Of a stretch of 64,000 nucleotides of DNA, positions 1 through 8,164 are shown in pieces; positions within the stretch are counted from its first letter, which is position 1, and each line of letters begins with the position of its first letter. The notes beneath the pieces were generated by a model, which saw nothing but the letters and a program-made list of their open reading frames with translations, made no database searches and was not told the DNA's origin. Source of the DNA: Nitrospirales bacterium (GTDB lineage Bacteria > Nitrospirota > Nitrospiria > Nitrospirales > UBA8639); the NCBI GenBank assembly GCA_031315915.1, contig JALDRK010000003.1, forward strand, positions 62,001 through 126,000, given 5' to 3'. A program made the position numbers and the translations under genes.

Positions 1-1020
1 GCCTACCGTCTGTTGAGCAGCTTCCTTCCCGAGCCCTCCGATAAACGGTCACAGTTTACGATTGAAGATCTCTACCGTTCCGACCTGGTGATGTACGATA
101 TGGATCTGACCAACGGGGCCATCCTGGAAAAAGGCCATGTCTATCTGGTACCGCTGATGGAGCGGCTGAAGCTCCCCAAGGATATTCGCGGTCGAACCAA
201 CCCCAAGAGTTCCACCGGACGATTGGATATTTTTACCCGTGTCGTGACCGACTTGCATGTCGGGTTTGATGAAATTCGCGCGGGGTACGATGGCCCCTTG
301 TTTCTGGAAATTGTGCCTCGGTCGTTTACGATTCGGGTGCAGGCCGGCTTGGCCTTGAATCAATTGCGCCTCATGACAGGCAAACCCATGGTATCCGATT
401 CCGGTTTGCGAACCGTCCACCGGAACACTCCCCTGTTGTTTCACAACGGAGATTCCGTGAACATGGATCGACCCTTATCCGCCAAGGAACTTCGAGTGGA
501 TAACGGTCTGTTCCTGAGTGTGGATTTGCGCGGAGCGAGTGACTATCCTGAGTCCATTGTGGGATACCGGGCGAAAAAGAACAGCCACGTGATTGACCTG
601 AATCGGGTCGGGCACTATTTAGCCACGGATTTCTGGGAACCGCTGAAACGTAATGCCACGGCAACCATGTTGTTGGAACCTGAAGAGTTTTATATCCTGG
701 CCTCTAAGGAACGTATCCAGGTTCCCCCCGGCTATTCATCGGAAATGGTGGCCTATGAGGCTGCCTGCGGAGAATTACGAACCCATTATGCCGGGTTCTT
801 CGATCCGGGCTTTGGGTATGCCAACCCCGGCCGGAAAGGCACGCAAGTCGTGTTGGAAGTTCGTCCGCACGATGTGCCGTTCCGTATCCACGACGGGCAG
901 ACATTTTTTAAAGTCATCTACGAGAAGATGCGCGACATTCCCATGCAGTTATACGGGTCGGCTTTAGGGTCTTCCTATTATCAGCAGGGCCTGACGCTCA
1001 GCAAACATTTTAAATGGTAA
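1..1020 (+). CDS. dcd: 2'-deoxycytidine 5'-triphosphate deaminase, long form (5' end outside window)
   Basis: Deaminates dCTP to dUTP to feed thymidylate synthesis; cytosolic. The frame is open from base 1 (AYRLLSSFLPEP...), so the start lies before the window; a TTG at position 13 is only an artificial start. The visible 340 residues contain the family hallmark NPKSSTGRLDIFTRV (about residue 68), with the conserved Ser/Arg of the trimeric dUTPase fold, and a second, diverged half of the same fold ending in GLTLSKHFKW. The length fits the two-domain bacterial form rather than the roughly 190-residue E. coli form. The stop overlaps the first possible ATG of the next gene. The family assignment is firm. 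Confidence 0.88.
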   Translation, partial: AYRLLSSFLPEPSDKRSQFTIEDLYRSDLVMYDMDLTNGAILEKGHVYLVPLMERLKLPKDIRGRTNPKSSTGRLDIFTRVVTDLHVGFDEIRAGYDGPLFLEIVPRSFTIRVQAGLALNQLRLMTGKPMVSDSGLRTVHRNTPLLFHNGDSVNMDRPLSAKELRVDNGLFLSVDLRGASDYPESIVGYRAKKNSHVIDLNRVGHYLATDFWEPLKRNATATMLLEPEEFYILASKERIQVPPGYSSEMVAYEAACGELRTHYAGFFDPGFGYANPGRKGTQVVLEVRPHDVPFRIHDGQTFFKVIYEKMRDIPMQLYGSALGSSYYQQGLTLSKHFKW

Positions 1021-1451
1021 TTATGACGACAGAAACCGGGCAACCCCAACCAACCGATCCTGCAACCCCGAAACCTGTGCCTCCCCGTCCTCCCGTTCGG
1101 AAGGAAGACTCGGAGGACAATGAAGACAAGCAAATGCAAGTGGCCATGCGGATGGTGGGTTCCGCCATGGTCTTTATCGGGTTTTTGCAGGTGTTTCTGT
1201 CCGCCAGTACCGGAGCCGAAATTACCATCTTCCCGATGATCATTTACTTCGGGGGAATGGCCATGTGGGCCTATTCGTCCGTGGAAAATGTTACCGTGAA
1301 ATATTCGGTCATGGCGGCCTCGGCCGTCTGTGCCGCCGCCTTCATGCATTTCGGGGAAGTGTTGTTTTGGCACAAATATCTGATTTATTGGGGCACCATC
1401 GCTCTCGTCGTGTTTTTCATGTTCAAATCCCCAAAAAAACCAACAGAATAG
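1014..1451 (+). CDS. small membrane protein of unknown function
   Basis: A 145-residue protein (or 142 if the ATG at 1023 is used) with a hydrophilic Pro/Glu/Lys-rich N-terminal tail of about 45 residues, followed by four probable membrane segments (around residues 48-66, 70-90, 96-115 and 120-138) and a basic tail. Its possible start overlaps the stop of the dCTP deaminase gene, so the two are likely co-transcribed. No domain is recognised. Reading frame, composition and absence of overlap with a better candidate support a real gene; function unknown. Confidence 0.6.
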   Translation: MVIMTTETGQPQPTDPATPKPVPPRPPVRKEDSEDNEDKQMQVAMRMVGSAMVFIGFLQVFLSASTGAEITIFPMIIYFGGMAMWAYSSVENVTVKYSVMAASAVCAAAFMHFGEVLFWHKYLIYWGTIALVVFFMFKSPKKPTE

Positions 1452-1515
1452 CGGTCCTGTTTACTGGGTGTGTCGGTCCCTCCCATTGCCAGTTTTGCAA
1501 TCCGCGTGTGCTCAC

Positions 1516-2214
1516 ATGACGATTGCCGTGATTATCCCCGTGTTGAACGAGCAGGAATCTCTCCCTCGCCTTCTGCCCAAGGTGCTTTCCATGGACTTTC
1601 ATGAGATCGTCGTGGTCGACGGGGGCAGTCAGGATCGGACCGTGGAAACCATACAGCCTTTTCTCGCTCCTACCTCACCTGGAGGAGTTGGATTGATTTC
1701 AAGTGCCCGCGGCCGCGCAGTCCAAATGAATGCAGGCGCGTCGAACACCCATGCCGATATTCTCGTCTTTCTTCATGCCGATACCGACTTGCCGAAAACG
1801 GCCGTCCAATCCATTTGCCAGGCCATGGCAGATGTATCGTGCGTGGGCGGCCGGTTTGATGTACGGTTTCCGGTAGACAAGGGATGGGCCTGGATCATCA
1901 GTCGCATGATGAATCTCCGGTCGCGTTGGAGCGGAATTTGTACGGGGGACCAAACCATTTTTGTCCGGCGCAGTATTTTCCAACGGCTGGGAGGTTTTGC
2001 GGACATGCCGCTCATGGAAGACATTGAATTTACCGGACGACTCAAACAAACCGGACGGGTGGTCGCCTTACGCGAGACCGTCACGACCTCCTTCCGGAGG
2101 TGGGAGCGGGGTGGTCCCTTGCGGACCATTCTTCGAATGTGGACACTCCGTTTGTTGTATTGGATGGGATGGCATCCGAAAACCTTACGGCAATTCTATG
2201 ACGAGACCCGATAA
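1516..2214 (+). CDS. family 2 glycosyltransferase (TIGR04283 type)
   Basis: A 232-residue GT-A fold glycosyltransferase. From the ATG at 1516 the protein begins MTIAVIIPVLNEQESL, the classic GT2 start; upstream codons in the same frame lack this pattern, so I take 1516 as the start. DGGSQDRT (about 35-42) and the HADTD metal-binding motif (about 85-89) are visible, and GDQTIFVRR near 140 matches the acceptor-side motif of this family. In databases such proteins are often named 'arsenosugar biosynthesis glycosyltransferase' together with the DUF2064 partner that follows here; no arsenosugar SAM enzyme is present in the window, so the substrate is open. The gene overlaps the next by 17 bp, suggesting translational coupling. 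Confidence 0.8.
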   Translation: MTIAVIIPVLNEQESLPRLLPKVLSMDFHEIVVVDGGSQDRTVETIQPFLAPTSPGGVGLISSARGRAVQMNAGASNTHADILVFLHADTDLPKTAVQSICQAMADVSCVGGRFDVRFPVDKGWAWIISRMMNLRSRWSGICTGDQTIFVRRSIFQRLGGFADMPLMEDIEFTGRLKQTGRVVALRETVTTSFRRWERGGPLRTILRMWTLRLLYWMGWHPKTLRQFYDETR

Positions 2215-2992
2215 GAAAAAACGACCGCCACCATTCGATGGTGGTCAACCCATCCGATCGAAATGGCGTCCTGTTGCGGCGAAAGCCGGCTCGACCTCAA
2301 CCACGGCTGCCGTTGTGGTGTTTGCGAAGGCACCCATTGTGGGTCAAGTCAAAACCCGCCTGTGTCCCCCGCTGACACCGGATGAGGCCGCCAGTCTCCA
2401 TGGCAGTTTGGTGATGGATATGCTGGAGCGATCTCAGGCGGTCAAGGGGTGCGACCTGGTCCTGGCAGGATCTCCGGACAAAACACACCCGTTTTTCAAG
2501 GCCATGGAAGCGAGATTTAAGGTGAAGTTGTGGGAACAAGTAGGAGAAGATTTAGGGGCACGCATGGCCAGGACCTTTCATGCCGGATTGGGCTCAACCT
2601 ATCGCTCCCTGGTAATTGTGGGAACCGATATCCCTGGAATTACCCCGCAGATTGTGACTCAAGCCTTCGCCTCATTAAAGGAGCATGATCTGGTTCTGGG
2701 GCCGACTATGGATGGCGGTTATTATCTCATCGGTCTCCGTAAGAAGGCGCCCGAACTCTTTCAGGACATCCCCTGGTCCACGGATCAGGTGTGTCCCCTG
2801 ACGGAGCAAAAAGCCAAGGTCTTGGGGCTATCCATGAAAAAACTTCCTACGCTCCGTGACATCGATACCATTGAAGATCTGCAAGCTATCACACGCGGCC
2901 TCAATCACCCTGGAACTAACCTGGTGTCCCAACGAACGAAAAATGTCCTGCTGGAATTGTCGAAACGCCTGAAGACACGAGGGCAAGGTTAA
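2198..2992 (+). CDS. DUF2064/TIGR04282-type glycosyltransferase-like protein
   Basis: A 264-residue protein of the DUF2064 family, a nucleotidyl/glycosyltransferase-like Rossmann fold. The ATG at 2198 lies inside the end of the preceding gene; the longer frame starting at 1961 overlaps that gene out of frame and is rejected. The first 38 residues are a basic, Pro-rich extension, followed by AVVVFAKAPIVGQVKTRL, the hallmark N-terminal motif of the family. IVGTDIPGI (mid protein) and GPTMDGGYYLIGL are further conserved motifs, and LRDIDTIEDL closes the domain. Pairing with the family 2 glycosyltransferase upstream is a recurrent arrangement. The reaction has not been fixed for most members. Confidence 0.8.
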   Translation: MTRPDKKKRPPPFDGGQPIRSKWRPVAAKAGSTSTTAAVVVFAKAPIVGQVKTRLCPPLTPDEAASLHGSLVMDMLERSQAVKGCDLVLAGSPDKTHPFFKAMEARFKVKLWEQVGEDLGARMARTFHAGLGSTYRSLVIVGTDIPGITPQIVTQAFASLKEHDLVLGPTMDGGYYLIGLRKKAPELFQDIPWSTDQVCPLTEQKAKVLGLSMKKLPTLRDIDTIEDLQAITRGLNHPGTNLVSQRTKNVLLELSKRLKTRGQG

Positions 2993-3124
2993 CAGAGATG
3001 GGCTAAACGCATCGTTTCAGGTTTTCCCCCCAAAGGATCGGATCGGGAAGACGGAGTTTCAAAAGAACCCGAATCCGCTTCGATTTTTACAACTATTGAA
3101 TTCATAAACCGGATATTCAAAAAT

Positions 3125-3156
3125 ACCACTTCGCGGGCAACAACCGGCGAAGTGGT
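3125..3156. other. hairpin in an otherwise empty gap
   Basis: The 250-base gap between the DUF2064 gene and the SDR gene contains a perfect 10-bp inverted repeat (ACCACTTCGC at 3125-3134 and GCGAAGTGGT at 3147-3156) with a 12-base loop. No T-run follows, so it is not a clear terminator; it may be an operator or an RNA hairpin in the SDR leader. Nothing else is recognisable in the gap. Confidence 0.4.
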
Positions 3157-3245
3157 TATACCTGCTGAAAAAAGTGCGTTGAGCTTTGGAAGAAGGCGAA
3201 AACGAGGCTGGTGGATTATTTTCACTATCATGATAGGAGCAGGAT

Positions 3246-3980
3246 ATGGACTCACGAGTGGCCTTGATCACAGGAGGCGCGCGAGGAATCGGTCGGGGGG
3301 TGGCATTGGATCTGGCTCAGGCCGGATGGGCAGTCGCCATTTGTTATCGAACAAGTCGACCGGAGGCCGAGCAGGTCAAACGGGCCATAGAAGCTAAAGG
3401 CGGCAAAGCCCTAGCCATCCAATGCGATGTGTCGAAGTGTGAAGAGGCCGTAGGTTTGGTGCAACAGGTGGAGCATACTTGGGGAAGAATTGATGCGCTG
3501 ATTAACGGTGCGGGGCCCTATCATCGAGTACATCTGTTTGATGAGACCCCAAAAGGCTGGTCGGAAATGATGACGAATAATCTCGATCCGATCTTTTTCC
3601 TGGCCAAGGCGGTTGCGCCGGTCATGAAAGCCAGAAAGTACGGTCGAATTATTTCATTCAGCATGGCTAATGCCGACAAGATGGAAGCTCAACCCCATGT
3701 AACGGCCCATTACATTGCCAAAGCCGGCGTCCTGATTCTCACCCGCACGTTGGCCAAGCTTCTGGCACCGGATGGCATTACCGTCAATGCCATCTCTCCG
3801 GGATTTATCGATTCCGGCAGTGCCCCTCCGGAGGAGTTGGCGGGAATGGCCAAGAAGATCCCGGCTGGGTATATCGGCGGCGTCCAGGATGCCATTCAAG
3901 CCGTGCGGTATTTCCTCTCTGACGAAGCCACATATGTGACCGGAGCCAATCTGCACCTCAGCGGCGGCTGGGGAATTTAG
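3246..3980 (+). CDS. short-chain dehydrogenase/reductase
   Basis: A 244-residue classical SDR with an NAD(P)-binding Rossmann fold. Motifs: TGGARGIGRG at 9-18 (cofactor glycines), NGAG near 88, catalytic Ser in the ISFSMANAD stretch near 138, and catalytic Tyr/Lys in YIAK near 157-160, followed by the family's PGFID segment. It resembles FabG-like 3-oxoacyl reductases, but also many other SDRs, and no neighbour defines its substrate. An AGGAGCAG-like ribosome site sits just before the ATG at 3246. Enzyme class is certain, substrate unknown. Confidence 0.82.
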   Translation: MDSRVALITGGARGIGRGVALDLAQAGWAVAICYRTSRPEAEQVKRAIEAKGGKALAIQCDVSKCEEAVGLVQQVEHTWGRIDALINGAGPYHRVHLFDETPKGWSEMMTNNLDPIFFLAKAVAPVMKARKYGRIISFSMANADKMEAQPHVTAHYIAKAGVLILTRTLAKLLAPDGITVNAISPGFIDSGSAPPEELAGMAKKIPAGYIGGVQDAIQAVRYFLSDEATYVTGANLHLSGGWGI

Positions 3981-4043
3981 AAAAAAACTTCAGGTTTTCA
4001 GGTGTGAGGAGAGTTCGCTGGTAAAAAATATATCTACATGTTC

Positions 4044-4130
4044 TGTCATGCTGAGCCGCAGGCGAAGCATCTAACTTAGCTGCGGCCTGGCTGACCTAGG
4101 CACAGATCCTTCGATTCTCTCAGGATGACA
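4044..4130. repeat. dispersed palindromic repeat, copy 1 (upstream of GIY-YIG gene)
   Basis: The repeat opens with TGTCATGCTGAGC and closes with CTCAGGATGACA. The ends are near-complementary, as are inner blocks GCGAAGCATCT and AGATCCTTCG, so the element can fold into a long imperfect hairpin. Two more copies lie within 700 bp on the other side of the GIY-YIG gene. Confidence 0.75.
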
Positions 4131-4150
4131 CCAAGAAAAGATGAGCGGCT

Positions 4151-4441
4151 GTGAAAAATTACTATGTATACATCATGACTAACAAATCCGGCACCCTGTA
4201 TACGGGTGTTACCAATAATTTGGTCCGGCGAATATCCGAGCATAAACAGGGAAAGGGCAGTCAGTTCACGACCAGATACCGCATCACGCGCTTACTCCAT
4301 TATGAAGAAACACGGGATATTCACGTTGCCCTGGCCCGAGAGAAAAAACTGAAAGGATTGACTCGTGCAAAGAAACTGGAGTTGATTCATTCAACTAATC
4401 CCCAATGGGAAGATCTTTCTGCAAATTGGGATATTGCATGA
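4151..4441 (+). CDS. GIY-YIG domain endonuclease-like protein
   Basis: A 96-residue single-domain GIY-YIG protein of the UPF0213/YhbQ-like size class. It starts at a GTG (position 4151) and begins MKNYYVYIMTN; the GIY half appears as YVYI (5-8), the YIG half as LYTGVTNNLVRR (17-28) with the catalytic Arg, and a downstream acidic residue is in the REKKLKG region. Such proteins cut DNA through a single metal-dependent site. It lies alone between copies of a palindromic repeat, which is also how many copies occur in other genomes (from memory). Possible role: processing or spread of these repeats; not shown. Confidence 0.8.
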   Translation: MKNYYVYIMTNKSGTLYTGVTNNLVRRISEHKQGKGSQFTTRYRITRLLHYEETRDIHVALAREKKLKGLTRAKKLELIHSTNPQWEDLSANWDIA

Positions 4442-4443
4442 AT

Positions 4444-4553
4444 TGTCATGCTGAACCCCTTCGGTTTGGCTCATGGCAGGCTTCAGCGAAGCATCTGGCT
4501 TAGCAATCACAGCGTGGGCTAGGACCAGATCCTTCGCGTTGCTCAGGATGACA
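4444..4553. repeat. dispersed palindromic repeat, copy 2
   Basis: Same ends as copy 1 (TGTCATGCTGA... ...GCTCAGGATGACA), with an insertion of about 20 bases in the left arm. It begins three bases after the stop codon of the GIY-YIG gene, which makes gene and repeat look like one unit. Confidence 0.75.
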
Positions 4554-4657
4554 ACAGGACGAAATGATTCAGCCTTTTGAGCAGTTTTAGGTTGCGGCTA
4601 TAGGACAGAGGGAAATTGAGATCGTCAGATAGATTACTGCCTTTCGAGTCACTAAAT

Positions 4658-4744
4658 TGTCATGCTGAGCTGCAAGCGAAGCATCTGGCTTGGCTGCGGC
4701 CCGGTTGGCCTGGGCTCAGATCCTTCGCGTTGCTCAGGATGACA
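4658..4744. repeat. dispersed palindromic repeat, copy 3
   Basis: 87 bases, the same length as copy 1, opening TGTCATGCTGAGC and ending GCTCAGGATGACA; its loop region (TGGCTGCGGCC) is close to that of copy 1. It sits 25 bases from the end of lipB on the opposite strand, where it could also act as a transcript-end hairpin. Confidence 0.75.
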
Positions 4745-4768
4745 AGAAAAGGGGAAGGGAAACTTTCT

Positions 4769-5455
4769 TCAGTTGGGCAACAACGGCAGGCCGAACACAG
4801 TCGAAAATTCTTGAATAATTCTTTCTTGCACTTCTTTCATATCCAAGGACCTGTCCAGAACCTTGGCCATGGAAGTGACCTGGACGCCTTCAATCCCGCA
4901 GGGTGTGATCAGACTAAAGGGCCAGAGATCCCCATTCACGTTTAACGCAAAACCGTGCATGGTGATTCCGCGGTCAATCCTCACCCCGATCGAAGCGATT
5001 TTCTCCAGACTATTTCCCGATCCTTCAACCCACACCCCCCGGTGGGTGTCATGGCGACATGCGTATATGTCCCACGCAGCCAGCGTGCGAATCAATACTT
5101 CTTCCAATTGATGAACGTATACCTTGGGGCCTGGGCAGAAATTTCGTAACCGGAGTATCGGATATCCCACCAGTTGACCGGGGCCGTGGTACGTGACAGA
5201 CCCTCCCCGTTCAATGTGAAACAAAGTGATGCCTTTTGCCTGAAGAAGAGATCGGCTTGTTTCCCAGTGTTCAGGCTTGGTAGTCCGCCCAAAAGTAAGG
5301 ATGGGTTCATGTTGTGTGAGGATAAGCGTGTCAGGAATTCGATCCTGCAACCTTTCCTGGACAAGGGTTTTCTGAAGATCCCAGGCCTCGGCAAAGGGCA
5401 TGAAAGATTGAACTGCAATCTGTCCGGATTCAGGTGCTTTGGTGGTATTGCTCAA
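4769..5455 (-). CDS. lipB: octanoyl-[acyl-carrier-protein]:protein N-octanoyltransferase
   Basis: Transfers octanoyl groups from acyl carrier protein to lipoyl domains, the first step of lipoate synthesis; cytosolic. 228 residues, normal length. RGGSVTYHGPGQLVGYP (about 83-99) is the family signature, KIASIGVRI (about 152-160) carries the catalytic Lys, GITMHGFALNV follows, and the thioester-forming Cys is in ITPCGI (about 184-189). It is the last gene of a likely three-gene minus-strand run (CARF gene, ybgC, lipB), 71 bp after ybgC. Confidence 0.95.
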   Translation of the reverse strand: MSNTTKAPESGQIAVQSFMPFAEAWDLQKTLVQERLQDRIPDTLILTQHEPILTFGRTTKPEHWETSRSLLQAKGITLFHIERGGSVTYHGPGQLVGYPILRLRNFCPGPKVYVHQLEEVLIRTLAAWDIYACRHDTHRGVWVEGSGNSLEKIASIGVRIDRGITMHGFALNVNGDLWPFSLITPCGIEGVQVTSMAKVLDRSLDMKEVQERIIQEFSTVFGLPLLPN

Positions 5456-5526
5456 GAGATTTTGTCCTGTTCCGGCCTCCGGGTTTGCCAGCAGAGGAAG
5501 GAATTTTCCTCCAAAGAAAAGGTGCT

Positions 5527-5919
5527 TTACAGGCTTGGAAGATTGAGCGCCTCCAGCAGGGACGTAGGAATGCGTTTCACCTTGCCATTCAAGTCCACGG
5601 CCACCAGGGAGGCGGAGCCTTCCACAACCAGTCGTTGGGTCATCCGATCTTTGATGACATGTGAAAAGGTGATGGAGATCCGTCGATCGGCTGTGACCGA
5701 GGTGTCCACCGTGAGAATTTCGCCAAGTGTCGCAGCCGAACGGTAGGCCAGTTCGGCGCGAATGACCCGAAACTCTGTGCCTTCCTTCAAAATATTCGCC
5801 ACGGATAATCCATGATCCTCAAGGAAATGAGTTCTGGCCCGTTCAAAGTATTTGAGGTAGTTGGCATAGTAAACGACCCCACCGCGGTCTGTATCTTCAT
5901 AATACACGCGAATGTCCAT
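5527..5919 (-). CDS. ybgC: YbgC/4HBT-type acyl-CoA thioesterase
   Basis: A 130-residue hotdog-fold thioesterase. DIRVYYEDTDRGGVVYYANYL at the N-terminus carries the catalytic Asp of the 4HBT family, and the length is exactly that of YbgC. YbgC hydrolyses short acyl-CoAs and is often linked to the Tol-Pal envelope system, but no tol-pal genes are in view. It lies 18 bp after the CARF gene and 71 bp before lipB, so these three are probably one transcript. Confidence 0.88.
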   Translation of the reverse strand: MDIRVYYEDTDRGGVVYYANYLKYFERARTHFLEDHGLSVANILKEGTEFRVIRAELAYRSAATLGEILTVDTSVTADRRISITFSHVIKDRMTQRLVVEGSASLVAVDLNGKVKRIPTSLLEALNLPSL

Positions 5920-5937
5920 GGAGAGTCGAGGACGTCG

Positions 5938-7215
5938 CTAGGCCAGGTGAAACACCGGGAATGCAGGAAGATCGGAGAGGGTCACCCCGCTGTGTTTCAA
6001 GACCGCTTCAAGCAACTGTTGAAACCGTTCGGCCTTGATCGGTTCGAATCCTCCGCCGAGGATGCTATGGTCCGCGGCGTCAAAGAGTGTCTTTAATTTT
6101 GGCCAATCCCGCATGAATTGCCGGCCCATAGAGTCATCAAATCCATCCAACACCAACAATTGCCCATGCAGGGGGAGCCGATATTTGCCGTCGATTTCAT
6201 TCCGGTACCGGGTCCGACAGGTTTCTCGAAGAGATTCCGGGAGTTGATCGGGGTTGACGTCCCAACTTTTGATCTGGTGTTTGGCAAACAGTTGAGATTG
6301 GGAAAATGCTTCCATTGCCCGGAGAAGAGTACGGGTAGCCGAATCCAGCTCACGGTGGCGATCCCCCCGTCGTTTTGCCCAGGCCAGCAGGTCAAGGGCA
6401 ATGGAAGGTTTAATTTCTTTGACATCCAACACAATGCGTTCAAGAAAAGACATGTTCGTCTTCAAGGATTTGATCAAACGATCCATGCCTGGCGGGCCGC
6501 CCCACACCGCAGCCAGCTCCAGAGCCTTGATGCCCCCTTTCAACTTTTCCCATGCCTGACGATAGAGATGCTGGTCCCAAAGGGCATAGCCGTTGGCCAC
6601 GTCGGCCAGTGCCCGATACATGGGCTTCGAACCACCGCTGATGCGATGTTCCAAGGTGTGGAAACTATTCGCCGCTGCCTCGAAGGCCCCTTGATTGAAG
6701 AGCTGACAAGCTTCCTGCCGCAGACGCGGGGCTTCTTCATCCCAGGGGTTTTCCTCACTTGAAGCGGAAAGCCGTGGTTTCCTATCCGTCGCGGTAGGGC
6801 CGGACGGTGTCTCAGAAGGCCCATCTGGGGTGAGTCGGATGCTATGGGTAAAGGGAAAGCCGACCAGCGTCATTGCCGACGCCATGGCAGACGTAGAACC
6901 GGTCAGATCAATGACCAGTTCGCCTGGGAGTACACCCCAGGTGGAAAGAAGTGACGGGAGTTGACGCGCCAAGGTTTTGTGGCACGACGCGAAACTCTGA
7001 ATCTCGGGCAGCACGATCCAGTCCCAGCGTTGCGGCATCTTCACTAAGGCTGGATGAATTTCCGATTCGGCGACGGATTTATGTGACTCGTCCAGGACAA
7101 AGCACACCATGTCTGGTGTGAGTTCCCGGAGCGTAGCAATGGCCGGTTTGGGATCGGCTTGCATGCCGATGAGGAGGGCTTTAGTTTGGCCTATAGCGCT
7201 CACAATGCCTGTCAC
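5938..7215 (-). CDS. stand-alone CARF protein of the Cas02710/TIGR02710 type
   Basis: A 425-residue protein whose N-terminal half reads as a CARF (CRISPR-associated Rossmann fold) domain: ALLIGMQADPKPAIATLREL at 13-32 and the ligand-binding loop ELVIDLTGSTSAM at 99-111. A linker rich in Pro/Ser/Glu (130-165) leads to an alpha-helical C-terminal half with the family pattern AKRRGDRHRELDSATRTLL (280-298) and WDVNPDQLP (318-326). In related ring-nuclease/Csx1-type proteins a HEPN RNase motif of the form RN..ILAHG is expected near the C-terminus; here the matching stretch is ADHSILGGGF (381-390), lacking both Arg and His. No CRISPR array or cas gene is in the window, and the gene leads a ybgC-lipB operon. 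Function unknown; RNase activity looks lost. Confidence 0.75.
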   Translation of the reverse strand: MTGIVSAIGQTKALLIGMQADPKPAIATLRELTPDMVCFVLDESHKSVAESEIHPALVKMPQRWDWIVLPEIQSFASCHKTLARQLPSLLSTWGVLPGELVIDLTGSTSAMASAMTLVGFPFTHSIRLTPDGPSETPSGPTATDRKPRLSASSEENPWDEEAPRLRQEACQLFNQGAFEAAANSFHTLEHRISGGSKPMYRALADVANGYALWDQHLYRQAWEKLKGGIKALELAAVWGGPPGMDRLIKSLKTNMSFLERIVLDVKEIKPSIALDLLAWAKRRGDRHRELDSATRTLLRAMEAFSQSQLFAKHQIKSWDVNPDQLPESLRETCRTRYRNEIDGKYRLPLHGQLLVLDGFDDSMGRQFMRDWPKLKTLFDAADHSILGGGFEPIKAERFQQLLEAVLKHSGVTLSDLPAFPVFHLA

Positions 7216-7582
7216 TATATCATCGGGCCCTTAACCCGGCAAAGGAATCGATTGGTATATTGGAACAAACCGTCCGGATCGGCTCATATAGAAGAGAGGA
7301 GTCTATTGGATTAGACAGGTCAAAACTTTCTGGCAGCTCAAGATCAAAAGACCAGAAGCAAGCCAGGAGGGATTCAAAAAAGCGTGTCCTGAGTCTTTTG
7401 AAGAGTTCGTCCAGTCCTGTCTTGAACTATGCTGAAGGAAAGGCGAAAACGATCTGCTGTGTCCAGAAAGGCCCCACACCTGTTTGACATGCGGAATGTG
7501 TATATATACGAGAACATCACCGACGGGTTTTTTCACTATTTCCGATAGGAAATTCCCTGATTCCCTGCTAAAATCGCCGGTC
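7216..7582. other. divergent intergenic region
   Basis: About 370 bases separating the CARF-ybgC-lipB operon (minus) from gmhA (plus), so promoters for both directions should lie here. A 75-codon frame at 7260-7487 has Ser/Lys-rich, non-conserved composition and no ribosome site, and I do not call it. No clear sigma-70 pair or hairpin stands out. Confidence 0.35.
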
Positions 7583-8164
7583 ATGGATTTGGACGCCATC
7601 ATCGGAGCTTTTGAAACCAGCGCGGATGTGAAGTGCGCCTTTATTCATAATCATGCTCCATTGGTTGTAGACGTGGGGCAATTGTTGATTCGCACTTTTC
7701 ACGAAGGCCGGAAGGTTCTTCTCTTTGGCAACGGGGGGAGCGCCACCGATGCCTCCCATATCGCGGCCGAATTCGTAGGGCGCTACAAACGTGATCGCGA
7801 ACCTTTGCCGGCCTTGGCGCTGGGCACGGATATGGCCGCCATCACCTGTATCGCCAATGATTACGACTATACCGACATTTTTTCCCGACAGATTCTGGCC
7901 CATGGCCGCAAAGGCGATGTGGCCGTAGCCATCAGCACCAGCGGCAATTCCCTCAATGTGATCCGGGCGGTGGAAGCCGCTCGCGAACGGGGAATCGCCA
8001 CTGTGGCCTGGACCGGCGCCACCGGGGGAAAACTTGGTGATTTGGCGGATTATTGTTTTCGCGTACCCTCGACCGTGACGGCCCGAATCCAGGAATGTCA
8101 CATCACCCTGGGGCACGTCCTCTGTGAATTTGTGGAAGAGCGTCTTTTTGGTGAGCAAATCTAA
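7583..8164 (+). CDS. gmhA: SIS-domain phosphosugar isomerase, GmhA-like
   Basis: Sedoheptulose-7-phosphate isomerase-type protein (193 residues), first step of ADP-heptose synthesis for lipopolysaccharide core. From the ATG at 7583 the protein begins MDLDAIIGAFETS; residues upstream in frame do not resemble the family. FGNGGSATDASHIAAEFVGR (about 48-67) and ISTSGNSLNVIRAVEAA (about 112-128) are the two SIS sugar-phosphate-binding motifs, and ECHITLGHVLCEFVE near the end carries the conserved His/Glu of GmhA. The neighbour starts inside its last codons, so they are coupled. No other heptose gene is in view, so related SIS isomerases remain possible. Confidence 0.82.
   Translation: MDLDAIIGAFETSADVKCAFIHNHAPLVVDVGQLLIRTFHEGRKVLLFGNGGSATDASHIAAEFVGRYKRDREPLPALALGTDMAAITCIANDYDYTDIFSRQILAHGRKGDVAVAISTSGNSLNVIRAVEAARERGIATVAWTGATGGKLGDLADYCFRVPSTVTARIQECHITLGHVLCEFVEERLFGEQI

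Noticed and set aside
1961-2197. Long N-terminal extension of the DUF2064 gene
   Set aside because: It overlaps the upstream glycosyltransferase out of frame; the family motif starts well after the ATG at 2198.
5938-7215. A CRISPR-Cas locus suggested by the CARF gene
   Set aside because: No regularly spaced direct repeats and no cas genes are seen anywhere in the window; the gene stands alone in a metabolic operon.
7260-7487. A 75-codon plus-strand frame between the CARF gene and gmhA
   Set aside because: Ser/Lys-rich sequence without ribosome site or motif in a divergent promoter region.
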